NCBI GenBank assembly: GCA_030248135.1
Contig: JASANC010002978.1
Coordinates: 1-64,000, forward strand
Source of the DNA: Theristus sp. LFF4_11
Lineage: Eukaryota; Nematoda; Chromadorea; Monhysterida; Xyalidae
Reading direction: 5' to 3'
Length of the DNA stretch: 64,000 bases
A program made the position numbers and the translations under genes. How positions within the stretch are numbered: position 1 is the stretch's first letter; each line of letters begins with the position of its first letter. Below, in pieces: positions 12,001 to 22,220 of the stretch. Under the pieces are notes generated by a model, which was given only the letters and a program-made list of their open reading frames with translations, was not told the DNA's origin and ran no database searches.

Positions 12001-15000
12001 ATGAAAAATTAATATGAATGTTTGGATAATGACAGACAATGAGATTAATAAGTTTTTGTGTAATAAGCACTGCATCACTGCAGCCGTTCACCTGACTGCA
12101 GCGTGTACACCTTTTTTCATTGTTTGCAGCCGAGCACGCGAGCAGCTCAGTGCTGTTGAACCAGTCGTCGGCTGACGCGTTCAGCGCAACGGTGCAGCAT
12201 TCACACATGCCTCACGATCGCTCTGCTCTGCCGGCAAATGCGTCGCAGTTCGGTGCGTTCGGCAGATTTGGCATGTTGGCGAGACACATGCACAGCAACA
12301 AAAGTCATGTTTTCCAGTAAACATCATCAGCAAGTGATTCAGTCAAACGTTGCCTACTTGCAGCGAGCGCTCTGTGTCAATCTGAGTCGTCACATGAAAA
12401 TCGTTTGTTGGACGTTTTGCGCGCGTTGGACTTTAGCATCGCTGTGCCTGATGCGCCCACGTTGACGTACTTTGATGAACGCAAGATTGCACAGGTACAA
12501 TGAAACTGTAAATCATTATCAATCAGCTGATTGGCTGATTTTGAATTTGTGCTCACTGATTGGGCCTGCCGAACTCGATGCAGTCAATCAGCGCCAGATC
12601 AAATGCGAGGCGACTCAAATTGCTTATGGTATGTTTGATTATGATCGCAATGTATGTCCGATTAAACCTGTCACTTATTTCGCGTGGAACGAGTCAACCA
12701 AGTTGTATGATCGTTCTCTGCATTTCGGTGTGACCAACGTCAGATACAAAAGAGGGATGGCCTTATCAGTCAGGTGTCCCTGTTGATTCAAGTGAATTGA
12801 AGTCCAATTTCAGTGAAAAATCGGGATCGAGTTTTAAGAAAAAGACAATTGTTTTTGATCTTTGTCAAACCCCTCTTCCCGTTTTTTCTTACACTCAAAA
12901 TTTCGCGCGCTTTTACACGGACATGCTGTGCGGTCAGTGGCTGAGCACAATTACAGAAACAAAGCGCACCCCCCCCCCCCCCACACACACAGGTGATCAG
13001 TGCGTGCAGCCGTGTGAACGCCAACGACGCCGTGCAGTGCAACGTGGTCGCACTGCACAGACTGCTGATGCTCGATGTGAACGCGCTGCTGCCGCAACAA
13101 GTCAGCAAGCATGAACGCGACGCCATCATGGAGGTCAGATGCTTGCGAGCACTGCGCATGCACGGACATGCAGCGTAACGCAGAGATCACAGAACCAACC
13201 AATGTGCTGGCTATATTGCCGATACATTCTTCGTTTATACCGAGTTGTGTTTCGCACGGAATGAAAAAGCACAGCGACATTTATTTGTTCTGGTTTCATG
13301 TCGTTCAGGAAGTGGAAGTGTTGCTTGAGCACGTGGTGCAGTTCAATGGGCAGCAGCAAGCGGTGTGCGCACAACAAACGGCATTCGCTGGCTGGCGCGC
13401 AGTCATTGAAACCTGGGCGGCAATGCAGCATCACGGCCACTCTCAGGCAACGCTGCAGTGTCCCGTTGAGTGGCACATTCAGCTGGTGTGCACGTTCACG
13501 CGGCTACTACTGCACAAGGTCTGCTGTTGGCTGGTTGGTTGGTGTTGGCTGTGCGGTTGCATGCAAGGCGCTTCACAATAGCGCAAGCAAACTGACGAAA
13601 AAATATGAAATTCAATAAAGTGTGCATAAAGCGTAGTGTCACACGGCTAATCGGAAGCTGCCAGCAGTTTTCTGCGGCGCATTGTGTTTCGTGTTTCAGT
13701 GCATGTCGAGTGCGAGTGGCGATGCGTCAGTGAACACGGCCGCTGCGGCGACTGCAGTGCAGCTGACGTGTCTGCTGCGTCGTTTGATTGTCACCAACGC
13801 CAGCGTCAGCGCACACGACGTCACCGCCAACGCCACCGTGCCGCCAACGTCGTTTCTGTGCGTGCTTGATCGCACGGTGCACACGCGCACGAGCGCACAA
13901 ACGAACGAGCACACGCGAACGCTTGTACGGACGCTAAGGGCGCTCATCGAATTCCTCATGCGGCCGAGTGCGTTTGTTCATGCGCGTCTTTATAGCATGC
14001 TGTGCGTGCACACAGACACAAGCACCAGATGTTTTGTTGATGCTGAATTGGCGTGTTCAACGACACTGGTGTACTTTCACGTGTTGCAGGTAACAAGCAA
14101 TCGAGCACGCACTCGCACACGTACAGTGCTTTGCTGAACTTTCTGTATCTGACCACGCCGTTCGGCTTGGAGGAGCACACAGTGAGCGGCGTTAAACGTT
14201 TGGAGGGGCCGAGTGTTCGCGACCGACTGCACGTCGAAATGAGCGCGCTGCTGGCAAGTGCTGGCGAGCAACTGCTGCACATCATGCTCGGCGACATCTG
14301 TGACGCTGCGCGCACGTGCAAGGTCAGTAAGTGATCCAGACGAACGTATTACGTTGCAGCAGCTTAGTCACAGTTTAGCACTTGTTCTACATTTTTTCGA
14401 TTCGAGGGTAAACCAAAAGTTGGATCTTCCTTCAAGTGTAAAAACTAGAATTAAATTTGGTGTTCAGTTTAAAAAAAATCTAAGGAGCATAAAGTTAACA
14501 TGATTCATTCCAGTTTCCAGAGTTCACAACATTTTTCAAATGAACTAATGGTGTGTCGCATAATTTCATTCTCCTATGACGGCTTTCATGTTTTGAGTGT
14601 ATGAGTAGAGCACGACTGTAAAGTGCCACTGCCAGTCACATTCCGCGAACGGGTCACAGTGGTTCCACGCGCGCGCTGCGCTGTGTGAACGCGAGGCCAC
14701 TGGTGCTCGGCTGTTGTTGGTGCAGCTGCTGACTGACCACAATGGTCGGCTGCGTGTCCGATGGCTGCTGCGCCTGATGATGGTATCGGTGCTGCAGCAG
14801 CAGATCCAAGTCGTCGCGCGATTTGTATGCGATCGAGGCGAGTGGGCCTCGTGCGCGTACGGATGGTGGTGAGCGAGCGTGCATGAACGTGCATGCCTGC
14901 GACGGCACGATCGCCATGGTCGTTTGCGTCTCGACGTTGCGAGACAGACGATCACGCGCGAGCAGGCCGAGCAGCGGACGGCGGTCTTCCACTTGGAGCA

Positions 15001-18000
15001 CGCCTGTGCACGGAAACAAGAAATATCATGCGTGTTACACACACTCACTGCTCAGAAAGAAATGCAAACGAATACGGCTGTGTCAAGATTGCCGGTTTGA
15101 TTTGCAACTTGCTTCCGTGTGACACGTTGACACGCCAACGTATTGAATCAAAACTGAAGATATAGAACAGAACCAGCTAACCAAGACTGATGTACGAAGC
15201 GAGGTCTAAGTCAGTCAAGCTGATGTCTTCGTCATCGAAACTGGCAATACGTGGCACGTCAATGCTGCCACTGTTGCGATGCATACCACCAGCCGGCATC
15301 GGCCACCGACTCAGTGCTGCCAGTTGTTCTGGTAGCCAGTATGCTAACGTCAACTTTGCGTACAATAAATTGACAAACAGCAACACAACGGCTAATCCAA
15401 TGAAAATGTACGAAAAGAATGCCAACAGCAAGCCAGGCGACGGTGGCTGCACGTCACCGGTGCCAATGGTTGCCACTGAATTGAACAGAAAGTAGAACGC
15501 TGTTGCGGCGGTCCAATTCGGATTTGCGGTGCACATCAAGAACGCACCGACGCACAGCCAGCCGATCAATGCGAACACAGCGACCGTCGTTGGGATGTTC
15601 AACATTCGTTGCACAACTCGAACACGGTCTTGTGAATTTTGGCGTTGTTGACTGCTACGCTGGCGTGGTTGCACACGGTTGCCCGTCCAGTAGTAGCCAT
15701 TGCGGCTATAATTTGGGTGCTGGTGGTGGTAATGCATGGTCGACGATGATTTCAATGGGGTCATGGTGCTCATGTCGTCGTCGGGCAGTGGCACGAATAT
15801 GCTACGCTCGTCGACTGCATTCAGCGTGCAATAGCGAAATAAATTCCAGCATTTGGCTGAAATTTTTTTAAAAGCTAAACTTTATGTGATCATCATAACA
15901 TAAGACAATATGCTTTCAACTTACCGATAATTCTTCCCGGCAAGTTTAGCAGCTTAGCCAGCACATAAGTGAGATCTTTGAGGACAACTAGCGTGAATGG
16001 AATGCCGAAAATGCTGTAGGCGATCGAAAACATTCGTCCAGCCACAGTTACTGGATAGACATATCCGAATCCGACCGTAGCGATGGTGCCCCATACGTAA
16101 AGTATTGCGGCTGGGAACGTCCACTCGTAGCGTGAGCCGGGGGGCCGAACATGGGCCACGGTTGTTTCGTAGTGTTGCAGCTTGCGCGTCAACACTTCGA
16201 TCACCGGATCCGATTTGTAGTCGTGCAGAAAAATCAAGAATCGTGTGTTGTTGAACAGCTCCGGCACGATATCATTCATGATGAATTCGGCTCGCTGTGT
16301 TTGAAGTTGCACAGCCCAATTGTCTCGAATTCCATCCGAGTATTCGTGTTCCAGTATGTACATGATGGATGCGCCAAACAATAAGTAGCCAATGTACAGT
16401 ACGTACAACGTGATGTGACGAATACCGAACTTGTGGTATAGTCGCTTTGCTCGCCGCAGGAAACGGAAACACACTGCGTTGGAACACATTGTCAATGAAC
16501 GGGACGGTAGTAGCTAGCTGATGTTTCTGTTAACAGCAGTACCAACACTGCACCAATGGAACGAACACTAGTTTTTGTTGATGTAATTGTTGCAGTTGCT
16601 GGCAGTACGCACTTGACAAGTTTATTTGTACAAATACTGTCGCGTTTCGTTGTTCGAAAAAAATGAAATAGCAATTTGGAACACTGGGGTTTGTTGCTGG
16701 TTACTCACGACGAAATGGCAGGTTCTGGGTTGCTTGCTTTGTCTGTGAGCGACGCATGATGCAGCGAGGCGTGAATAATCTGCATCGTTGTATCTGTTGA
16801 TGTCATTTATTAAGTTGCAACCGCATGCCAGTCAGCTTGATTGTACTACTGACACAAAGAAGGCAATATGTGCCTTTGTTTGTGCCTTTTGTTGTTCAGT
16901 TGTGGTCGACAGCTGGTTGCAGAATGTGGTGGTGCACAGAGATATACGCCGCCTGCAACTGGAAAAATGACCACCGCAAATCAGTGTATAATCAAGAGTC
17001 AATGGAGCAGCAGCACTCAGCGTGTTTCAATGACTACGGTTTTACTATGGTCGTGCCTATTTTTGGTGATATACAATGTAACATGGCATAACAGTAGTCA
17101 GTAAATGCTTTCTTCTCGTAAAATGCATGCCGCCGTCTACACGATTATATTTGTTCGATATTGATACATAAGACGAAAAGCGGCGGTGCCTCGCTTGACT
17201 ACAAGTAGTCGCGCAGTTATGTTCCATTTCTTATATTTTGATAGGCAATACTGTGTGTCGTATTATAATATGAGCGACCTCAGAGTTGAATGGTCCTCTG
17301 GAGACTAGTTTTTCTTAGCGCAACTGTTTTGGGCTGTTGGTAGCAGACGACACACGACGATGGTGGCTGTGCAAACAAGATGCAACCGCAACAAATTGCC
17401 TCTCAGTCGACACCGCCAATCTTGTGACAATGCGCAAACGCAGTGCCGGGCCAGGCGTTCCGTCTTAGTCGTTGCATCACAACGCAAGGCTTAAACAAAC
17501 TTCATGAAAACTTTGACTCCGAAAAGAGCGCTCTGATTTATGCTATTTTAGTCGAAATAGTTCAGTGTTCTCAGTCAGATGGTTGTGCTTTAAAGGACGG
17601 TGCAAATAATATGCACTACAATTGTCTTGCACTGCGGCGTGCAGCCGTTTTCTCACGGTTTTGCGTTGCCCATGACGTTCTTGGTACCCATTTCGTAGCG
17701 GCAACTATAGTAGGCCACCATCCCAAAGTAGCAATAAATCACGGACGCAGCTGAACACGCAGAACTAAACGCACCGAAACACTGACCAAATTATAAATGG
17801 AAATTTTTGGCTTTTGAACATGCGAGTTTGTGAATGTGAAAGCGGTGCAAATGATGGAAAATTATGTGCTCGCAGCAGTGAATGTTGATTTGAACTCATT
17901 CGCTATTCACGGTGGCACGGTGCTGGTCGTTCTGTGTTACCCCACTTTTCGGTTATACATTTTGCACGTTTCGACGATTTGAGGACAATAAGTTTCGTTA

Positions 18001-20063
18001 TTAGAACGAAAAGTCAAAAATTTTGCCCTTTTAAGTCAAACGTTTGAGCACCGTCCATTGGAATACAGCATCAATGTAACTTTAACGATGGTCGTGATTG
18101 ATACAAGAATTATGAACCAAATTATAATCGTTAATTTATGGTACCCTGCTGACGACACTGCCAGACAGACCGACCACATGAATGTGCACTTGCAGTGTCT
18201 GTTGTGTTCTAATAAATGCCATGCAGAAGCAAATCATGAATATTTAAAGCTACCGGTGGAAAGCAAATTGGATTTGTTATGTCAGTCGGCTATTATTATC
18301 AATTTATTTGAGTTCTGCGACTCAGTGCGTTTGCAGACGTAAAAAGGAAACGTTTTAATATTTATGTGGCAATTCAAAATAGCCTGAGGACCAGGCCCTG
18401 TTTCGGGGACTCAGATAACTCACATGACGTCATTTCAGTGGGACACTGTTAAAAAAATAGATCATACTATCTATGCGCGCATTGACTCTTGGGACCAAAA
18501 TAAAAGACAACATCTGTGTTGGTTCTACGACTGACTCAATGCGTTTGTGGGTGTGGGAAAGCCTACTTCGTGCGATAATTCAAAATTGCTCACGTGTAGC
18601 CCGGCCCTATCGTATCTAAGAAACTAGGGGTCACTTGAGCAATTTCAAATTACCGCATCAGGCACGAAACTAATGTCAGATCCACGCATTCAATGAGTCA
18701 AAAGACTATAATTGGAAAACTAGCTGATGTGACAGCGCACAGTTGCGTTTTCAGGTGATGGCGTGCTGTTGTCTGCTGGCGATGGTGCGCCACGACCTGC
18801 AGCACGGCCGCGCGCTCGCTGGCGCATTTGCACGTGCCGACCACGTGCGCCATTTACTGGATCTCATCGGTTCACTCAGCATACCGCTCACGGGACAACC
18901 ACCAAAGCAGTCGGACGCCGACGACACACGGCTGTCAATTGTGCAGCTGCACGCTGCTGCGGCGCCACCGCACAATCGAACGATCGTGCAGCTGTTGATG
19001 GTGAGCGGCATCGCTGTCGACCGCAAACACGCCTTTTGAACGGTTCTGTGTTGCAGGCGGTGTTTGCGCGGCTGGCAGCGGCGCCAGTGGCGTGCGACGT
19101 GCTCGCGCAGTTCGCGGTGATCGGCAGACTCGCTGCGCTGGCCGTCTGGCAGCAGGCGCCCGACAGTTTGTTTGTGGCCGCGCACAGTGCGGCCGTGCGC
19201 GAGTACTTGCAGCTGCTCGGCGCCATGATCGACCTCTGTCGTGCAGTCGTCTTCCACGCGCCACGCTCGTATCAGTCGGTTTTTGATCAGGCGAGTCTTC
19301 CTTCGCACTGCACTGAACATCGGTGTCGTCGTCTAGGCGACGCTTTTATTGCCTCTGTCACGTCATGTCGCGAGTTCTATAAAAGTGGCTGAAAAGAAGT
19401 TTTACGTTCGGCTGTTCTGGGAGCTCGACAATTGTGGATAAAAAACGAGTGGTTGCTTCCTGAACAGAGAGTTCAGCAGAAACGTGGTTTGGTCTGGTGT
19501 AGAAGCTCGGCCAAGCAAGAACTTAGAATTTGCCGCCGTAGCGGATCATTTCATGTTGAGTGATGGTTTCCGAACGATTGCAGGTTGGCGTGTTTCTGAC
19601 GGCGCAGTCGGCGTTGCTGACGCAGCTGCTGCGACTGCACAAACGGCACAATGAACGGGCGCAGCCAGACGCCAAGCAAGTGCTCGATGCCGCTGCCGCG
19701 CTCGTCCTGCTGCTGCATGCCAAATGTAACGCTAGCGGCGTTCATGAAGCTGTATTCAGTGCCACGTAGCCATGTTACATTGCTATGCGTCACTAAGCAC
19801 TGCTTTTGCGAATGCCGCTGTATTCGTTGACAGCATCGGTCATTAAAACAGTTTTGTTGCGATTTGTCAGAGAGTGAGTGTTGTTGTGTTGCGCAGTGTC
19901 CGGCCGCGTCCCAGTGACCGACGACACGCTCACCGCAGAGCTCCGTCACTACGCCACAAGCATCGAGGCACAGTTGGAGCCGTCATCGCCAGCGAACCAA
20001 CAGAACGCGCAAATGAGCACCGTGTTGGACGACAGCATCATTGTGCGCTCGATTGTTACTTGA
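3024..20063 (+). CDS. NUP205: nucleoporin NUP205 / Nup192 family
   Basis: Large alpha-solenoid scaffold protein of the nuclear pore inner ring. The first exons are firm: 3024-3187, 3241-3434, 3648-3887, 3952-4043, 4118-4337, 4446-4613, 5164-5342, 5471-5614, 5691-5813, 5878-6022, 6196-about 6764, 6970-about 7198. Later blocks lie near 7300-7440, 7530-7582, 7810-8020, 8071-8290, 10022-10187, 10248-10422, 10491-10728, 12130-12320, 12400-12494, 12993-13132, 13310-13519, 13700-13970, 14090-14322, 18755-19000, 19057-19290, 19584-19725, 19897-20063. Diagnostic matches recalled from animal NUP205 include LAHFLLGFNVRRP, ELNDVECRCEQY, SPNPRTMKTD and RLLDVLRALDFS. The last ~200 residues of vertebrate NUP205 were not found; a short open stretch at 20209-20300 might be another exon. 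The junction near 7199-7234 needs an unusually short intron and may be wrong. Two introns seem to use GC donors. Two antisense genes lie in its introns. Confidence 0.9.
3481..3600. repeat. interspersed repeat fragment in NUP205 intron
   Basis: The stretch with GTTCTGCGACTCAATGCG and TTTATGTGGCAATTCAAAAT recurs, diverged, at 18312-18422 and 18518-18640. All three copies are on the same strand and inside NUP205 introns. Confidence 0.55.
4671..4815. repeat. perfectly placed hairpin / MITE-like inverted repeat
   Basis: Two arms of about 60 nt (from CTAGCAGATTGGTTGG to TTTTGTGCAGGC, and its diverged reverse complement ending CCAATTAGCCAG) surround a loop of about 22 nt. The whole sits in the NUP205 intron at 4614-5163. 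It would fold into a long hairpin as RNA or single-stranded DNA. A small foldback transposon is the simplest reading. Confidence 0.65.
4860..5095. repeat. interspersed repeat with TAATCCTAA motifs
   Basis: Contains degenerate CCTAA-type motifs followed by GATCATGAGCATGAGCATGC and GTGCGCGTGCGTTTTA. The same segment occurs inverted at about 61080-61310. It is a dispersed repeat inside the NUP205 intron, not a telomere. Confidence 0.6.
8300..10021. other. long NUP205 intron with repeat debris
   Basis: About 1.7 kb without a supported exon. Short shared pieces suggest old transposons: TAGCCTGTCCCGGG occurs near 8490 and 9898, GCGCTGCGCGACG occurs twice near 9850-9885, and GCGAAGAAAA occurs near 8757 and 9200. 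The rest is AT-rich. Confidence 0.5.
11026..11454 (-). CDS. small single-pass membrane protein nested in NUP205 intron
   Basis: A 142-aa single-exon frame on the minus strand, inside the NUP205 intron 10729-12129. It begins with a likely signal peptide (about residues 1-21, hydrophobic core LLCCLLAVTSG). A short outer segment of about 33 residues follows, then one strong transmembrane helix (about 56-77, LALAIAALVFAGVNVVAL). A basic, Cys-containing tail (PKYCKRC) ends in a Ser/Thr-rich stretch. I do not recognise the family. The plus frame over the same DNA is also open but lacks any membrane or domain logic. The ordered signal peptide-helix-basic tail layout is the main reason to call this real. 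Confidence 0.55.
   Translation of the reverse strand: MGRCARAPAPLLCCLLAVTSGQPAYPRSAETFVHIADYGGTVLIVDRFLRACDILAFGTLALAIAALVFAGVNVVALWQQRPRPPKYCKRCFETLPQTARTASSMPAYTAFDTSGQTDEQTMPLKRRAPVEIVPSATTTIDA
12967..12992 (+). other. C-run / CA-repeat polypyrimidine tract at NUP205 3' splice site
   Basis: A run of about 15 C followed by an ACACAC repeat directly precedes the AG of the exon that starts at 12993. Most other acceptors here are T-rich. Confidence 0.6.
14654..16495 (-). CDS. two-pore domain potassium channel (K2P/TWK)
   Basis: Background K+ channel of the plasma membrane. Exons (minus): 16495-15925, 15856-15182, 15003-14654; joined about 531 aa with phases kept. M1 lies at about residues 27-49 and is followed by an extracellular cap. 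The first pore filter is TVGFG (about 140-144). M2 is near 152-175, M3 near 281-299, the second filter is TIGTGD (about 320-325) and M4 is near 333-355. A polar Gln-rich tail follows. Junction 2 uses a GTTAGC donor; if unused, the protein stops at ISLG and lacks the tail. The whole gene is inside the 4.4-kb NUP205 intron 14323-18754 on the opposite strand. The second filter has Thr where most K2P channels have Phe or Leu. Which TWK subfamily it belongs to is unclear. Confidence 0.92.
16496..18754. other. rest of NUP205 intron upstream of the K2P gene
   Basis: Should hold the K2P promoter on the minus strand. I see no convincing exon. Near 18312-18640 are two repeat fragments, and at about 18421-18466 one end of the MITE family seen complete at 29044-29282 (CATGACGTCATTTCAGTGGGACAC). 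Confidence 0.5.
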
Positions 20064-20389
20064 CACGATTTTCAGTTCATCTTGTTGTTTTCGTCACTCT
20101 TTGTTTGATCGTTTGATTCGAGTCTGATACTGGTTTTTTGAATCAACGCAATGGTGAAAAATCACTTGTTTTCTTGTTGTTTTTCTGCTTGTTGGCTTTT
20201 GACAAGTTGTTGCTGAACAAAATTGTGAATGAAGTTCCAATAAAACAAGAGTCACCATTAACACAGCACATCACAGATCTGTTGAAACCAGAGGCCAAGG
20301 TGAAATGTGTCCAACAACAAACGATTATATTATACATTTTTAAGTTGTTGTGAAGCTCTTGCAAACCACCGTGAGTGATCTAATCCAGT

Positions 20390-21857
20390 TCAGTTCAGCA
20401 TGGTATGATCCGTGAAGATGCTCTTTCTCTGCGCCTGCACCTTTTGCATCCATTTGTTCTGTTCGGCTTCCATTCGACCAAGGACACTTGACGTGCCCGC
20501 GGCTGAAGTGTTTTTTTTTCAAAAGCAAAAAATAGCAAGCAACGTTTTTTTGCAACTCAATTGGCCAGTTGCAACAAAAGCAGATTTACACGATGGCAGT
20601 CGTGCACGTATCGCTCCAGTGCCGTTCGTTTCGCGATTCGTCACTTCGCTTGCGCCGTCGGTCGGTAGTCTCTCGGGCGTGTCGGTGAATATATTTTCGT
20701 CGGGCTGACAACGAGTGACAATGTACACGGGTTTTCATGAATTATAGAACGATCGTTAACGACGGGGTGGTTAGGAAACTTACCAGATCGAGTTGTTCTT
20801 CGTAGGGCACAGAAGAACGCCGCTTGCGTAGTCTCGTGTCAAGGCAGAACAGAAAGAACATGTAGGCGACGAGACCCGTGATTACGCAAATCACAAACAT
20901 TATGACAACCTTGAATAAAAAGAGCAAGTCTGAGACCTGTACCATTGCGGCCCCCGAAATTCCGGCTCGACTGCGCGTAGAATTCCGGTCCGGCTAATTT
21001 TCCATAGCACAAACAATAAACTGCTGGAAGGAACGGTTTTTTTGCTAATTATCGCAAATCAGTTATTGCAATCACAGATATGACTGCAAAAATTAATCCT
21101 AAAACTGAGCAAAGTTGTTGTCTCTTAAGCCGAGCCTTTTGAATTTTTTGAAAAATTGTTTTGCCGTGATTTTATACATTGTGGTCATTTTTGGATTCAT
21201 TACAGATCACGGAAAATCACACAGGTGGTTTGCTAAGGAAAATTCGCCAGGCCGGAATTGTCCGGGCCGGAATCGATCGGGCCGCAACTCTTCAGGCCGG
21301 AATTAAAGGGCCGTAATTCAACACACGCCGTTTCCATATTGTGAAGTGCGCAACAAAACTTGTTCATTTTCAAAAGCAGACTTTGATGAGTGTTGTGTTG
21401 CGTGTTTCCCAGCGACACTTGCACTGTTGAATGAACAAATTGATGGACGCCTCGACATCTTCGCGACTCTCTTTAGAAAGCGACGGATCGATTTTACTCA
21501 TCAACACCGGCCTTACGACTTTTTCGTCGCCGTTTTGACTGCAAAGTTCATCGAAAAAAACAAACCTGCTATTGGCTCCATGGGAATTGAAGGGAACATA
21601 CCAATCATCAGCAGTTGCTGGTGAGAGCATATAATATCGTTGCGAGGTCGATGAGAAATTCGTGATCAGTTTTTGATCTGGACATGTGCATTGACACCGG
21701 GTCGACTCGAATTCTGCCTGAAATTTCATTTGTTCTTATCTTTGTGCCGATATCATTTATGAAAAAAAACAGCACAAACCTGAACAAACAGCCGTCCACC
21801 AACAAACACGAGCAAAAAATATGCCGATATCAGAGCTTTCCGTAACCGATTTGACAT
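20390..21857 (-). CDS. TMEM9: TMEM9-family type I membrane protein
   Basis: TMEM9 proteins are small endosome/lysosome membrane proteins; the role here is inferred from family. Exons (minus): 21857-21780, 21717-21382, 20909-20784, 20704-20590, 20502-20390; about 255 aa. The N-terminus is a signal peptide (core ISAYFLLVFVGG). A luminal part has CQCTCP (family: CxCxCP) and, before the membrane, CKCRWETRNTTLIK. One helix follows (VVIMFVICVITGLVAYMFFL), then a cytosolic tail ending KVQAQRKSIFTDHTMLN, which closely resembles the family end. The luminal region is roughly 70 residues longer than the human one as I remember it. The acceptor before VVIMFV is AAG rather than CAG, so that junction is the least certain. 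Close tail-to-tail neighbour of NUP205. Confidence 0.85.
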
Positions 21858-22220
21858 AGTGATCCGCGTTGTGGTGCTGTTGTGTTGACGTTTGATGTGA
21901 TGGGTGATGACCAACTGAAGAATAAAACAGATAAAGAATAAATAAAGAAGAATAGAGGTCGCGTTTCAGTGAAAATTAGCAAAACCAATTAAGTGATGCC
22001 AACAGCCAACCATAGTTGTTCTAGGGGGGGGGGCCCAAAAATTTTTTGAATCCATCTCTATCAGACAGGTTTTTTTGGCTCAGCTATTATCTATCCAAAA
22101 AATTTTCTCAGCCAGCTATCTATCTAAACAATTTTGTCTTCAAAGACATAAAATGCGTCAATTTTCTACCAAAATTGACCATTTTTGCTCGCAATTTTTA
22201 AAATTTTTGTTAATTTTAAG
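21858..22220. other. intergenic region upstream of TMEM9-like gene
   Basis: Promoter side of the minus-strand gene. AT-rich with a G9 run near 22025; no ORF of substance. The last 8 bases (ATTTTAAG, 22213-22220) are the left copy of the target duplication of the neighbouring element. Confidence 0.45.

Noticed and set aside
14566..15048. 160-aa Arg/Ser-rich minus frame overlapping the last K2P exon
   Set aside because: Other frame of the K2P tail; the channel frame continues exon 2 in phase and ends in a Gln-rich tail.
18751..19320. 189-aa minus-strand open frame and other long frames opposite NUP205 exons
   Set aside because: GC-rich exons leave several frames open; only the plus frame matches NUP205 and has splice sites in phase.
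21346..21624. 92-aa plus frame starting MRNKTCSFSK
   Set aside because: Lies opposite the TMEM9-like luminal exon, which has family motifs; it is a shadow.
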